Positions 41,200 through 52,756 of a DNA stretch of 53,945 nucleotides are shown in pieces. A model generated the notes under the pieces. The model was not told where the DNA came from. It worked only from the letters and a program-made list of their open reading frames with translations, and made no database searches. The stretch covers positions 3,167,005 to 3,220,949 of the forward strand of contig NW_006763291.1 of NCBI RefSeq assembly GCF_000218685.1, given 5' to 3'. The position numbers and the translations under genes are program-made. Within the stretch, counting starts at the first letter, position 1. Each line of letters opens with the position of its first letter. Origin of the DNA: Serpula lacrymans var. lacrymans S7.9 (taxonomy: Eukaryota; Basidiomycota; Agaricomycetes; Boletales; Serpulaceae).

Positions 41200-43196
41200 A
41201 TGCCAGCAATACGCGAACACGATATCCTCTACACCGACCCCTTCGACGACGACGGTGCGTATTCTCTCTATATAGTCTTCTTTCTCCTCCAGCCGTCACT
41301 CACCGCACACCCTTCTCTCTCAAATGCCAGATGGAATGCCCCCCCTCGTCGACAACCCAAACCCATCCATGACATTCACCTTCTTCACAGACATGACCCC
41401 CATCACCGCCTTCACAGCAGATCCCACGCTCGCCTACGATGCCACCTGGGACACCACCTCGCCCCCCTCTCTCGTCGACTTTCCAGAGCACACAGAGGCG
41501 ACCTTGGCAGCCCAGACACACCCTCGCATCTCGCACGGCAAGAAGCGCGACGCGTCATACATCCCTCGCCCTCCCAACGCCTTCATTCTCTTTCGATCGT
41601 CCTTCATTCGCAGCCAGCAAGTCCCAGGAAAGGTCGAAGGAAACCATAGCACGCTCTCCAAGATCATTGGTGCGTAGCAACTCTGCCTCATGGCATCTCA
41701 CGCTTCACTTCTGAATGGGGTAATCGTCTCAGGAAAGTATTGGAAGACCCTGCCTCGTGAAGAGAGGGAACACTGGGAAGCAAAGGCTCTCGTCGCTCAA
41801 ACAGAACATCGCAGGAAATACCCCGACTGGCGGTTCAGACCTGGTGCTAACGCTCTTGCAAAGCTCAAAGTCAAAGATGGTCCGGGCACTACTACAAACA
41901 GAAGGCGCCACAGTCAGACGAATCGTAAGGGAAGAGGCGAGGCAGAGGTCAAGGAGAAAAGTCGGGAGGAGAGGTGCACGAAGATAGCGGATCTACTCGT
42001 CGAAGGGAAGAAAGGTATCGATTTGGAGGATGCCGTCAAGAAGTGGGAGCATGACCTCACTCAGCACTTCGGAGTTAAGGCAAGTGGTGAGAAATGCCGC
42101 GAAGTCGAGAAGACCCTTCATGTCGGGCTTGGGGGGGATAATAGCCCTGGCAACTTCAAAGAGGCAATCGAAGCGGCTTTGGAGGGCGTCGATACCGGGC
42201 TAACGAGCTCGTGCGTACTTGGCGAAACGAAGGACATCTACGAAGCAGTCAACGCAAGGGCGCATGACGAGAAAGCCCATATCAGGGCCCGCTGCAAGAC
42301 GCCTGATGCTATCCCTGATTCCCGCTTCAAGGTCCCCCTTACGGCAATGTTTCGACGTTCTTTATCCGCTCCAGCCGCCCACAACCGCGACTCCTACCCC
42401 TCTCTTCCGCTTGCGCAACGCCACGTTCTCGACGAGCCCATCTCGAGCATCATATCTGATACGGCAACCTCTCCTTCCTCCTTCCCGGCGGACCGTCGAC
42501 AAGAACATAAAGAAGGGCAGCCACGTGTTGTACACGCTGAAGCTGGGAGCTTGTCCCCCCTCGTGCTTCCCTCGCTACTCGGCGAATCACCTGCACGTTG
42601 GAATGACGTGAGTTTTATCTTTACTCCTTTTCTCTGCGGGGATTAATGGCATACTCAATGGCCCTTGTCTTTTTTTATAGTCATACAATCTATTCGACGT
42701 GCCTATGAGTGCGGGTGTCTCATCTGATTGCCCTGGTTTGGCCTACGACCTGAGCAGCCCGTCGGTTTCTCCCTTGGAGAGTTCCTTTAGCGTGTACAAT
42801 TTCCCATCTCCTCCCCTTGGACATATGGTTCCCAAGGCGGCGGGGAGCTTGACCAGCCAGATGACGCTCGATGGTAGCCTATCCTACCCCGTCCAGTCCT
42901 ATTCTCCGTATTCTTCGCTCAAGGGCTGGGACACGGCCGAATTGCGTGACTTTTCTCGAGGTCCGCTTTCTGCTGCTTACCTCCCTCCGTACTCCAACTG
43001 TGATTCTCAGCTCACTATGGGCGGGGAGGGTGTGGGTGCCGCACCTACGATCTACGAGTGGTCTCCGTTCGACGATACGTTGCGCTCTCGCGATATCCAC
43101 AGTTTGCACCAGTATAACACCGGGCTCGAAGCTTTCGATCTGAACGACGTGATGCGTATCCGGTCAGATTACTTCAACGGCCACTACCACCTCTAG
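41200..43196 (+). CDS. HMG-box transcription factor, MATA-HMG type, 594 aa
   Basis: Four exons: 41200-41254, 41331-41669, 41733-42607, 42681-43196, all GT...AG, joined frame open. The HMG box spans about residues 95-170: YIPRPPNAFILFRSSFIRS, an intron inside the box at IIG, then KYWKTLPREEREHWEAKA and HRRKYPDWRFRPG. The RPPNAFILFR start is typical of fungal mating-type and related HMG proteins (sequence-specific minor-groove binders). The rest is Ser/Pro-rich, probably transactivation or regulatory sequence, ending in an aromatic tail (MRIRSDYFNGHYHL). Basidiomycetes have several such genes, and I cannot assign this one to a named regulator. No homeodomain or pheromone genes are nearby, so it is not evidence of a mating locus. 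Confidence 0.88.
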
Positions 43197-43681
43197 AAGA
43201 CGCTCAACGTTCAACGTTGTTGACGTTGGGCCTATCGTCAAGTATTGACTGATTACTTTTGCACTCGATCTCTTCTCTATCTCTCCTCGCTGCTGAACGG
43301 AATCAAACGCAGAACAGAATATCCAGAAAACACCAAGAAATATACCAAAAAAAAATAGAAATAGTTCATACACGGTAAGGAGCGCTGCTCCCTCCTGACC
43401 CATGCCTTGCGATTCCTCATTTTTCTCGTTTTCTCATTCCTCTCCCCACTCATCTGCTTTGCCATCTCCTACGTCGCCCTCATGCTCTCCCTTATTTTGT
43501 ATATGACATCCCTTGCTCTGTTATGACTAGTAATATGTACCCAAGATCGTCGTACTCTTATATGAATATCCATTGAATATCTGTTGCTCTGCTGTGTTTT
43601 GTACCATGTATGTATTCAACTGTGGATTCGATAATAGACAATGTTTGTATATTTATCTTTGCTTGAGGTTTTGAGGAGACA
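43197..43681. other. 3' flank of the HMG gene
   Basis: Probable 3' UTR with a small inverted repeat just after the stop (CAACGTTCAACGTTG near 43204). No gene seen. Confidence 0.4.
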
Positions 43682-43886
43682 AACAATGGAGTCTCTTCAT
43701 TACACCGCATCGCATCTTCTAGAGCACCAGTTAACTTATCTAGCCCGCGTGCGCTGGTCTTGTAGAACAATCGATGAGCCTCGGGCTTCACCCAACATCA
43801 GTTGGGTTTTCGAGGCATTGCACCAGCGCACGCGAGTTCACCCTGTTCTAGAGCATGTGTAGTAAAAGCAGAGACTCCATTGCTCG
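43682..43886. repeat. ~205-bp imperfect palindrome (foldback)
   Basis: Left arm CAATGGAGTCTCT (about 43684) pairs with AGAGACTCCATTG (about 43871). Inner arms GCGTGCGCTGGT and ACCAGCGCACGC pair too, and the centre CCCAACATCAGTTGGG (about 43793-43808) is a tight hairpin within GCCTCG...CGAGGC. Arms differ by small mismatches. It could be a MITE-like insertion or a hairpin RNA source. No target duplication was clear. Confidence 0.75.
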
Positions 43887-45273
43887 TATTCGTAGAACAA
43901 TCAATGACCCGCAGGGCTACATCCAACAATCAAAAAGCCCAAGACGACTGCAGTGCTAAAACCCGCGGTGTAAGTGGCGTACGAGGAGGCGAATCCTAGT
44001 CCTCGTTTTACGATGCCGTCCCTAAGCGTGGATGGAGCGACTAAGACTCGGACGAGACCCGCCCGTAGAAGAGCACTAGAGCTAAAAGATGATAGTGAAT
44101 CCTCCAAAGAACCGCGCGTGTCGAGTCGGGGTGTTGGTTTGTTGTGAAGAACTAGAAAAGGTGCTAGGTGCAGAGGGCTAGGGGATGTCCGTTTTGTGCG
44201 ATGCCCTTCGAGTTTGGCCAGGATGGTCCTGAATGAGTAGGTGTTAAAGCCGAAGCTGTGGGTAGTTGGCGGTCCAAAGCGCGCTCGTATGTTTGTCAAT
44301 CATCTTTTCTTTCGCGCTTTAATCGAGGCTTGTCCCTTCTCCCAGTGGCCAACCAAGAATCGTACTAGTCTCAATCATGCTATACTCTGATATGAACGAT
44401 GGCAAAAGTCCCTCGCTATTGGGAGTCCAGTCATCGTGGCGTGTTTGTCATGCAATCCCGTGAATGCATGCATGCAACGCTTGAATATAACGTTGAATAT
44501 TGGACATCGACGCCACGATAATTCTGGTTCTTCCTCCCTGCAAAAAAGTGGCCTATAGAGCTGTCCGATGACGCATGCTATGCTTCACACAAGCTTCAGC
44601 ATCCATGAACAGCCTTCAAGTTCGTCCCTGTAGATGTCAGAAGTCAAAATGTGCAGTAAAGGTACGCGCCAGCTGTAAAAAGACCACAGCCCCATACGTC
44701 TTAACAGTGTTATTCAGACACAGCCACCGTATAGAGACTGCAATTGAAGCGCAGCATTGCCTTTTGATTCCTGTTCACAACGTCGACGTATGCTGAATCC
44801 TGACCTGGGTAACACGCACGCGTTTATCTGCCGGTTCCAGAAAAAATAGCCGTTTCTAGCGCTATCGACCACCTATTATTTTCGATAATCTCAATATTCA
44901 AATAAATGTCAAAAGGCCAGAACATCGTGTTACAGTTGGGACAGCACCGCTGCCCTGTCATCGATAAACTACTGCGCCCATGCACGAATATCTTGATATT
45001 ATTTGACAGCTCTCCTTGTTTTCTCAGAAATTCTACTACCACCAACAAGGAAAACAACACATTAAAATACAGCCTCGTGCACGACCACCTCAAAAATAAC
45101 CCCTTTTAAGGAAGGGCAGTACCGTGACGGAGAAGGGATGCATATCGCACACATCTGGAAACACGCACCATCCGCATGCCGTTATCGCAATGCTGCAGCC
45201 TTAAGAATACCCTTTTTTTGCCTTGTTCTCCCTTTTTTACCTTGTACTCACTTCCGTCTTGCTTCGGCCTATC
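43887..45273. other. Intergenic region, no supported gene
   Basis: Begins with a second, diverged version of a segment from the palindrome (AGAACAATCAATGA against AGAACAATCGATGA). Several short frames, none with a recognisable domain. No RNA gene seen. Confidence 0.4.
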
Positions 45274-46491
45274 ATGACTCATAATCCTTGGCCTGACAAC
45301 GGCGGCCCATATCGTTTCGTTGACAATATGCATACCCCATGGGTACCATCACCTCTCCCACATTCATCCTCTAAATTCGACGGGATGCCTCATAATCCTC
45401 ACCCAGTCCACGAGGAGACTGAGAGAGAAAGGAAGGCCCGGCTGAAGAGAGCAATGAGCCTCGACTCACAGAGACGAAAACGGAAGTGTTGCAAATTCTG
45501 GAAATCCTTTAAGGACTTGTTCAGTGCGTCTATCTACCAAAGCACTGATACCACAAGGATTCCATAGAATTAACTGAGGTATTAATGCTAGATGACGATG
45601 ATGACGATGAAGTAAATACATCAGAGTATTCTGGTCCCCCTACTCCTCCATTGGTTCCCCCACATCGATGGAAAGCTTACGGCTACTGGGCACGCCCCAC
45701 CCTCAATGGTGTCCAAGTACATAATGCAAGTATGTCGTACATTTCTTCTCTAGTCCTCCTTCTAGCCTTCAAATTGCTTTGTCTCAGCACCACGGGTAAC
45801 ACCGCCCATCAGCCTCGACCCAGATTACGTCTGGGACTCTCTACGCGGGCCTCATCAGTCGCCCCACCCAGAAAACTGGCCAGCCCGCGTCAAACACCCT
45901 GCTCTTCCTCCCAGACCTCAAGAATGGTCGAGCCCCCAACCCGGCCAACCTCTCCCATTCCCCTGGGAAGTCCAACTCAACCCCTTTCTCCAGCACAGAT
46001 ACATAGGCAAGACCCTGATCACCTTCGATATAGGCCGCGAACCGTCTGGGATCATATATACCGAGGCTGAGCCAGCCACGATCCCCATGGATGACTCCGA
46101 TCGCGCGCAACCCGCCTCCTGGCCCTTCCTCACACACATGCACATTATCGGCGTGGCTGACGATCCCGCGCCCAAGTTTCCCTGGCCTATTATGGTGTAC
46201 AACGCACGCGGCATCACGTGCGGCGACGTGTTTAGCGCGATCTCGACTAACTTTCAGCAGCATGTGACTGCTGCTGAGTATGATAGTTGGTCAGGGAGGC
46301 GTCGGGAGATGGCTGCGAGAGCCTATCATACGAGGGTACGCACGTCTAATACGTTCAATCCCCATGATATACCTGGGGATGACGATGGACTGCGTCGGAT
46401 TGATTATATGGGGGATAAGATCATGTTTCGGGGACTTGAGGCATCCCCTCGAAAGGACGGCACCTGGCTGATGTTTGTGGGTCCCCCTTAG
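45274..46491 (+). CDS. DUF6699 domain-containing protein, 363 aa, three exons
   Basis: Exons 45274-45523, 45592-45729 and 45788-46491 join in one open frame. The N-terminal ~185 residues are Pro/His-rich with a basic Cys-containing patch (RRKRKCCKFWKSFKDLF) and an Asp run. From about residue 189 the DUF6699 pattern appears: WEVQLNPFLQHRYIGKTLITFDIG, then TIPMDDSD, ITCGDVFSAISTNFQQHVTAAEYDS, RRIDYMGDKIMFRGLE and a final GTWLMFVGPP. Function unknown. It is more complete than the related gene at 36103-34691, and identity between them is limited, so this is not a recent duplication. Confidence 0.85.
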
Positions 46492-47043
46492 TTGTGAACT
46501 GGAGTGTCTATCGTGGATGTCTGTGTGTGACTATATGGATTGGACTCTTTCTTTTTCTTTTAATCTCTTGTCATGCGGGCTATTGTCTTGGTTGTTCGAC
46601 GACCTTTTTTTTTTTGCTTGTATTCTTGCTTTGGGTTACTGCGCATGTTTTCTTTGTTATGTTTCTTGTTTGTGCCCTGCAATGCTGATTCCGCGTGCCC
46701 CATGTTTCTTCGTTTGATCAGTGAAATGCGCAGCAGAAGACGGCCAACGTGCGGTCACAATGATGAAGGTAAGCACCGTCACGACCGCATCTGAGGCCCA
46801 CATTGATTCTGGATGACGCCGATCCGACAATCACGAATCGCTCAACTTACATTTCAGCAGATGGACATATCATATCGATATAATGATCGTAATATGAAAC
46901 AAAAACGATCGCGCAGTTGGGTCATCGTGATCGTGATCACGATCGAATGGCTATAAAATATGGAATCAAAGATCTACCTCAAAGAGTCATTGGAAAAAAA
47001 AATCTGCGACCAAGAAATTCAATAGTTCAAGTGATAACTTGGA
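46492..47043. other. Intergenic region with a small palindrome
   Basis: T-rich sequence after the DUF6699 stop, then ATCGTGATCGTGATCACGATCG near 46923-46944. The same palindromic motif recurs near 50116, downstream of the second MYND gene, so it belongs to the tandem duplication. No gene seen. Confidence 0.5.
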
Positions 47044-49530
47044 TCAAAATATGCACTCTGCATCTTTTATCTCGGGTCTCTTCAACCGCATTTTCGACGG
47101 TGGTGCTTCTTCGAATTGATTGATTGAGTTGCGCCAGTGAGGGTTGTAAGGTGTGTTGCGAAGTGTTTTGGGAGAGATCGATGCTGCATTGTTAGTCCTT
47201 TATTAACGCAACGTATTATAAGTCAGATCAGAGTCCACCCACTGCATCTTAAATATTTCCGCACATTTGCGCAATTCAAAACAGTCAACATTGGCAGGCC
47301 CCCTCCATTTGAAGCGATAGGAACGACGTCTGGATCCTGTTGACAGTCCTGAATCATCTCCATTGCTTCTCCCTTCTTGAGTCCCATAACCTCTTCGATC
47401 TCGGATAGTACGTCTACGATATCATGGAAAACGCCACCAGAGCGGATACGACTTGTATTTGAGGTCTTTGGAGGCATGAGGAGTGTAGTGAATGCCGCAA
47501 AGGACAATGTGGGTGTGGCTCCGAGTGGGATCGCGGTGGAGCCCGAGTGCATGGGCAAAGGCAAAGTCACTGGATCCGAGATGACCTCCTCGCCATATAG
47601 ATCACTCCGATGCAGCTTGAATCGACTTTTTTGAATTCTTCGATGTGACTGTTATAATCAGTTATTTCACTAACAGCCCGGGGATGATGTTAAAATAGCC
47701 TGTTCAGAACACGACAGCAGCTTACCAGTACATTGTTCTGAGATAATATGTATTTTCATCAGTTCATGTAAAGTAGACCGGTCAACAAATTGACATACTT
47801 GTGTGTTTTCCAGTTTGTCTTTTGACACATTTTAGAGCTATTAGTGGTGCCGATTTTCTTTACCAATACCAGGTATATTTGCAACTCGAGCATGCAAAGG
47901 GTTTTACTTGTGGTTCACTGACTGTGCAGGTCTTTCATCGCTTACGAAGACGTACATCAGTTTTGAACGTATATTTGTGCTCATGAAGCTACTTTGGTCC
48001 GCCAGGCACGGTCAGGATGTGGCTCTCAGGCTGGCCAGATAGAAGTTGGGCAAGTGCATCAGAGCATCCGGGCTCCTACGAAGGAACTTCACCGACCAAT
48101 CTTTAAGCCTGTCCATAGCGTTAAGTGTTTATCTATAAATATATAAAAAGTTGTGACTGACTTCTTCATTTTCTCAGGATTGTCCCCTCGTGTGCAAAGG
48201 ACATTACTAGCTTCGTCTCATCATCATATCTACCAGACAGCGCCGAAGCTTGTCCATAAAGTGAGTAATCAAAGCTGAGCATACATGTTAAGCATATAAA
48301 CATGTAATATGATCATATGAGCTTCGAGACATACGGTTCTAACATCCACAAGTCTTTGCTAGTAGAGTTCCTCTGACTGTCAATATCGAAGGAGGTCTTC
48401 AGGTATGGTATAGCTTCAACCGTCCGGTTGATCCTCGGATGACTGTACATATGCGTCATAAATACTGGTTGTCCATTGAGAGTGTACACACATTAGGGAT
48501 ATCGAGAGCTTGTTGAGAGTATTGCGGAGCTGAAGCAGAAGTGATCAGGGAGAGTATTCTGATTGACGCAACTCAATAGCATGTAACGATCGCCAGAAAT
48601 TATTTGTGGTCTTCCATGGAATCAGGGAGCCATTTCACCAGTATACGAAGCATAGGCTCTGGGGTCTCTTCTAAGACACGTACGAATATCTTCAGTGCAA
48701 AGATTGTATCCTCCTGAATGTCTTCTGGAGCTAGTTGGCCTCATTAGTTAGTCAACTACACTCCGGTTTATACTATAACATGCCATATATGATATTAACG
48801 AGGCATGACCACGTGAAAAGGTTCGGCAGTTGGATATGATAGAAAAATGGCTCTACATTCGTATTCGAGCCAGGTGGTACTTGTGTTTCTAGGGCCCCAC
48901 GGTTTTCCAGTGCGTTACAAATCACGGGAGTAAGTACTTCAAGTTGATGGTTTAGTCGACCTTCAAATTCGACCTGATATCTACCACTGTTGATATGTAG
49001 TAAATACTAGGTGAAAACATGAGCCTTGCGCAACTCACAAGCGGCTGCATCTGCTTTGACTGATTCCAATGATGGCAGCTGTAAGTCAGTGTTCGACGTA
49101 GAGGATCGACGTAGAGGATCGAGGCATGAAGCAAGCAGCCACGAAGCGCCTAGAAAGGAAGGCGTGTAAGTTGAGGTAGCCTGCTCACCAATATATCCCA
49201 TGAGTAAAAATTTTTTGGTTCCGTCTTACTTATAAAATGGCTTGTCGCCACGTAGCACCTCAGACTCATCTATGAGTTCTGACGTGAGATCCTTACTTTC
49301 CTTCCTTCGAATACCTAGCTAATCATTAGTATAGCTCTTATCTTAACTAGGTACTTACCTGAATACATTCTCAGAGACTCATCTACGAGTTCTGAGATCT
49401 TATCTTAACTAGATCAAACCCGAACGATTTCAGTCAGGAGGTAGTGTTAGTCCGTCCAGTTGAATACGAGGTGCAAATTGAGGGAGCCCAGTTGCGCTGT
49501 GGCAAGAAACAAGTCCGAATCCTCTGACAT
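47044..49530 (-). pseudogene. MYND zinc-finger protein pseudogene (tandem copy 1)
   Basis: Minus strand, same exon order as the intact copy at 52564-50277. It starts MSEDSDLFLATAQ at 49530 and ends PEIKDAECIF with TGA at 47044-47046. Lesions: a 1-nt deletion after LGSL near 49485; an insertion with TG...CA ends at 49090-49434; Trp to TAG at 47989-47991 (GGPK-stop where copy 2 has GGPKW); the first MYND Cys to TGA at 47935-47937; and the last MYND Cys of the microexon changed to Tyr near 47740. The remaining MYND residues (CSSCKYTWY, SKMCQKTNWKTHK) are still readable. Confidence 0.88.
49090..49434. mobile_element. 345-bp solo-LTR-like insertion in the MYND pseudogene
   Basis: Begins TGTTCGACG, ends GATTTCA (TG...CA). 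Flanked by GTCAG at 49085-49089 and 49435-49439, within what is continuous coding sequence in copy 2. Inside are direct repeats (GACGTAGAGGATC twice; AGACTCATCTA(T/C)GAGTTCTG twice; TTATCTTAACTAG twice). Not similar to the other LTRs in the window. Confidence 0.75.
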
Positions 49531-50276
49531 GTTAATGTATAGATTTGTTTCGAGAAAGCGGGAGTGAGCGTTAAGTTTCAGGTTGAGCCCTGGTGAATTA
49601 TTCTTATCATTCTTACATTCGAATTCCTGCGACTCGGAACTTGAACGTCGGTCACAGTCACAGCACTTTTCTCTCAAAACCCCTTGCCATTTACTTAAAG
49701 CAACCGTTCAATCAAACAAAATTAAGGATGGCTTTATCGGCCAGTAGCGCAAGTCGACGTAACGGCTTGGACCCAGGCTGTAGAGCGGCGATGAGCCGAG
49801 GCGAGAAGATAGTAGCGAGGGTATAATATGATATCTGTACGATCATAGGGTCCAATCAATCAGTCTCTGCTAGTGATGATCTCCTTGAAGCTTGAGAAGA
49901 GGATTCCTAGGTTGGTTCATAAGACAGTATATCAGAAAATACCGACCGCAAATGATAACAGAGTCCACTCACCAATCTATTGATCATCATCTCTATCAAT
50001 CGCATGGGTGAAACCAGGGGCTGTTGTCATCACATATCGGATCTCCCTCAATCCTGACTGGAACGCGATTTTCTGTCAGGGCGGTACAAAGAAGAGCGAT
50101 AGCACAGCAATAAAATCGTGATCGTGATCACGATCGAGTGACTTTGAGAAGTGAAATCAAAGATCTATCGAAGAGAGTAGTTGGCTTCAGATAGTTTATC
50201 CTCTCCTGCCAACCTGATACAGCACATCTATCGTCTGACCTAGACCTACACTTTAATTGTCATGCTATAACCTATA
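49531..50276. other. Spacer between the MYND copies
   Basis: Contains the second copy of the ATCGTGATCACGAT palindrome (about 50116-50140) and the presumed promoter of the pseudogene. No gene seen. Confidence 0.4.
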
Positions 50277-52564
50277 TCAAAATATGTACTCTGCATCTTT
50301 TATCTCGGATCTCTCGAGTTGCAATTTCAGCGGTGGCGCATCTTCAAGTTTGTTAACTGCGTTGCGCCACTGAGGGTTGTAAGGTTTCATGCGAAGTAGA
50401 TCGGTTGAAACACACGCTGTGTTATAAGTGAGCCCTGATTAGATGTAAAGACATCGAAAAAAGAAAAAGTCCACCTACTGCACCTTAGAACTGCCTGCAA
50501 GTTAACGCCCATAAACAAAGACGGCACCGGGATCATTTTTTCACCATACGATGAACTTGAAACATCCGAGTTGAAAGTTGGATCCTGTAGACAGTTCTGA
50601 ATGTACTCCGCCCCTTCTCCCTTGTCGAGGCCCATGGCATGTTCAATGTCGGCAAGTACGTCTACGATACGAAAAACGCCGCAAGAGTTAATACGAAACT
50701 TATGTTTCAGATCTTTGGAGGCGTGCGGAGTGTATTCAACGTAGCAAAAGACAATGTGGGTTCGGCTCCGAGAGGGATCGCGGTGTAGGCCGAGCGCATG
50801 GACAAAGGCATAGTGATCTACCGTGAGAAAGCCTGTTCGCCATTTCGACCAGTCAGTCGCACACTGTGCAGCTTGAGGATTGACTTTTCCCAGTTCTTCA
50901 ACGTGACTGCTGTATTCCGCCATTTCACTATATAACAGCCCGGGGATTAATCCTTAACACCATCCTCGAACTGGTAAACTATGGTGTCTTACCGACACAT
51001 AGTTCTATGCGACAATATGTTATCATGAGCTCATGTAAAACAAATTTCTTTCCCAACTTGACTCACTTGTGCATTTTCCAATCTGCTCTCTGACACTCTT
51101 TAGAGCTGGAAGTGAAAACAATCAGCTCTTGTAGGAAGAATCTGCCGATGCCTCACCAATACCAGATATATTTGCAGTTTGAGCATACAAAGAGCTTTAC
51201 CTGTGGTTCGTGGAATTGGCACGTCTTGCATTGTTTGGTGAGACGCTTATCCGTTTTAAATGTAGATTTGTGCTCTAGAAGCCACTTTGGTCCACCAAGC
51301 GCGGTCAAGATACGGCTCTCAGGTTGGCCGGGTCGCACCAAGAGTTGTGAAAGTATATCTTGTCCCAAAAAGTTAGGGTTCTTGCGAAGGAACCTCACTG
51401 ACAAATCTTCGAGTCTATCATAGTGTTGAGTGTTTCTCTTTACCAAAGAAGGCAGCAACTGACTGTTTTGCTTTCTTAGGATCGTCCCCTCGTTTGTGGA
51501 GGACGTGGGCCAAATGTATATTTATCTTAGCTATTGTAGAGCTGGTATGACCGCGATCAAATTGGGATAGGCCCTCTAGCGCACGCTCCAATATTAGCTT
51601 GGTCTCGTCGTCATATCTGCCGGATAGAGCTAAGGCTTCCCCGTATAGCGAGTAACTAAAGCTGAATATATGTTGAACACAGAACTCCAAAAATGACCAA
51701 ATGGGTTTTGAGACATACGGGGTTATCAGCCACAGGCCTTTGCCGGATGTGTTCCTCCTAAGACCAGTCTCGACAGTGGCTTTTAGGTATGGTACAGCTT
51801 CAGCCGGACGGTTGGTCCTTGGATGACTAGAAATATGTGTGAGGAAAAACTAAAGCAAGGAGAGTGTGTATGCACAATAGGGACTCCGAGAGCTTACGGC
51901 GAGCATTGCAAAGCTGAAGTAAAACTATTCAGCTAGAAAATTTTAACCGCACGCAAATAACAATCACCACAATGTATTTAGAATCTTCCTCAGATCCAGG
52001 AGGGTAGTTTATCAGCAAACGAGGCACAGGTTCTGGATACTCTTCTACAGCTCGTATAAACATCTTCAGTGCAAAGATTGCATCCTCCTGAAGGTCGCCT
52101 GGGACTGTTTAATCTCATCAGTTCGCACACTTAACTCTGATATATTGGCGTTATAACTTACCATCTTCTATTTTAACAAAGTATGACCATTTGAAAAGTT
52201 TGGGCAGTGTTATATAATAGTAAATTGGCTCCAAGTCCATATTTCCCAGGCCCGGCGGTTCATCCAATCCATTACATACTAGTAAAGCTCTAACAGCGGA
52301 GATAATCTCTTCGTTTGTGTGTGGACGTTGAATCCCTGACCTGATATCTACCACTGTTCGAAGGATTGATAAGTGAAGTGTAAACACAAAATATCGAGTT
52401 CTGCACAACTTACAGGTAGCTGAATCTGCTCGGACTGATTCCAGGGACGGGAGCTGGAAGTCAGGAGGTAGTATAAGTCCATCTCCTACCTCAACCCGAG
52501 GCTCAAATGCGAGGGAACTGAATTGCGCTGTGATAAGAGACAGGTCTCTCGAATCCTCTGACAT
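50277..52564 (-). CDS. MYND zinc-finger protein, apparently intact (tandem copy 2)
   Basis: Start ATG at 52564 (MSEDSRDLSLITAQ), chosen because copy 1 keeps the same start while the sequence upstream differs. Exons I could place: 52564-52414, 52353-52162, one from 52098, frames covering 51690-51418 (helical, TPR-like: YSLYGEALALSGRYDDETKLI...) and 51418-51160, then the MYND exons. The finger reads CKTCQ...CSNCKYIWYC-SKECQRADWKMHK-TMC. Its last Cys is on a 12-nt microexon (51004-50993). After it come VEELGKVNPQ..., a conserved domain with HALGLHRDPSRSRTHIVFC, and the last exon ending ERSEIKDAEYIF with TGA at 50277-50279. MYND fingers usually mediate protein-protein contacts. Specific function unknown. 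Confidence 0.85.
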
Positions 52565-52756
52565 ACTGATGTAACAAATTGAGGACACAGGATTGGATAT
52601 TGAATGATAATGATGGACTGCAAGTTGGAGCCACTGGGGGATTCAAAGAACCATCCTGCGAATGTCCGTCACGACGTGACTGAAGCCTACAGTGGGCCTT
52701 TCACTTGCCTTTCACCGATGATCACGTGCCTCACCCACTATTGTTAGGGGGTAGGT
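52565..52756. other. Upstream flank of the MYND gene
   Basis: Presumed promoter of the MYND gene. No motif that I can support. Confidence 0.4.

Noticed and set aside
41200..43196. Mating-type locus
   Set aside because: The HMG protein has a MATA-type box, but no homeodomain, pheromone or receptor gene is nearby, and basidiomycetes carry many such HMG genes.
43584..43900. CRISPR-like or tandem repeat array
   Set aside because: The repeats are inverted, forming one palindrome; no regular spaced array exists in the window.
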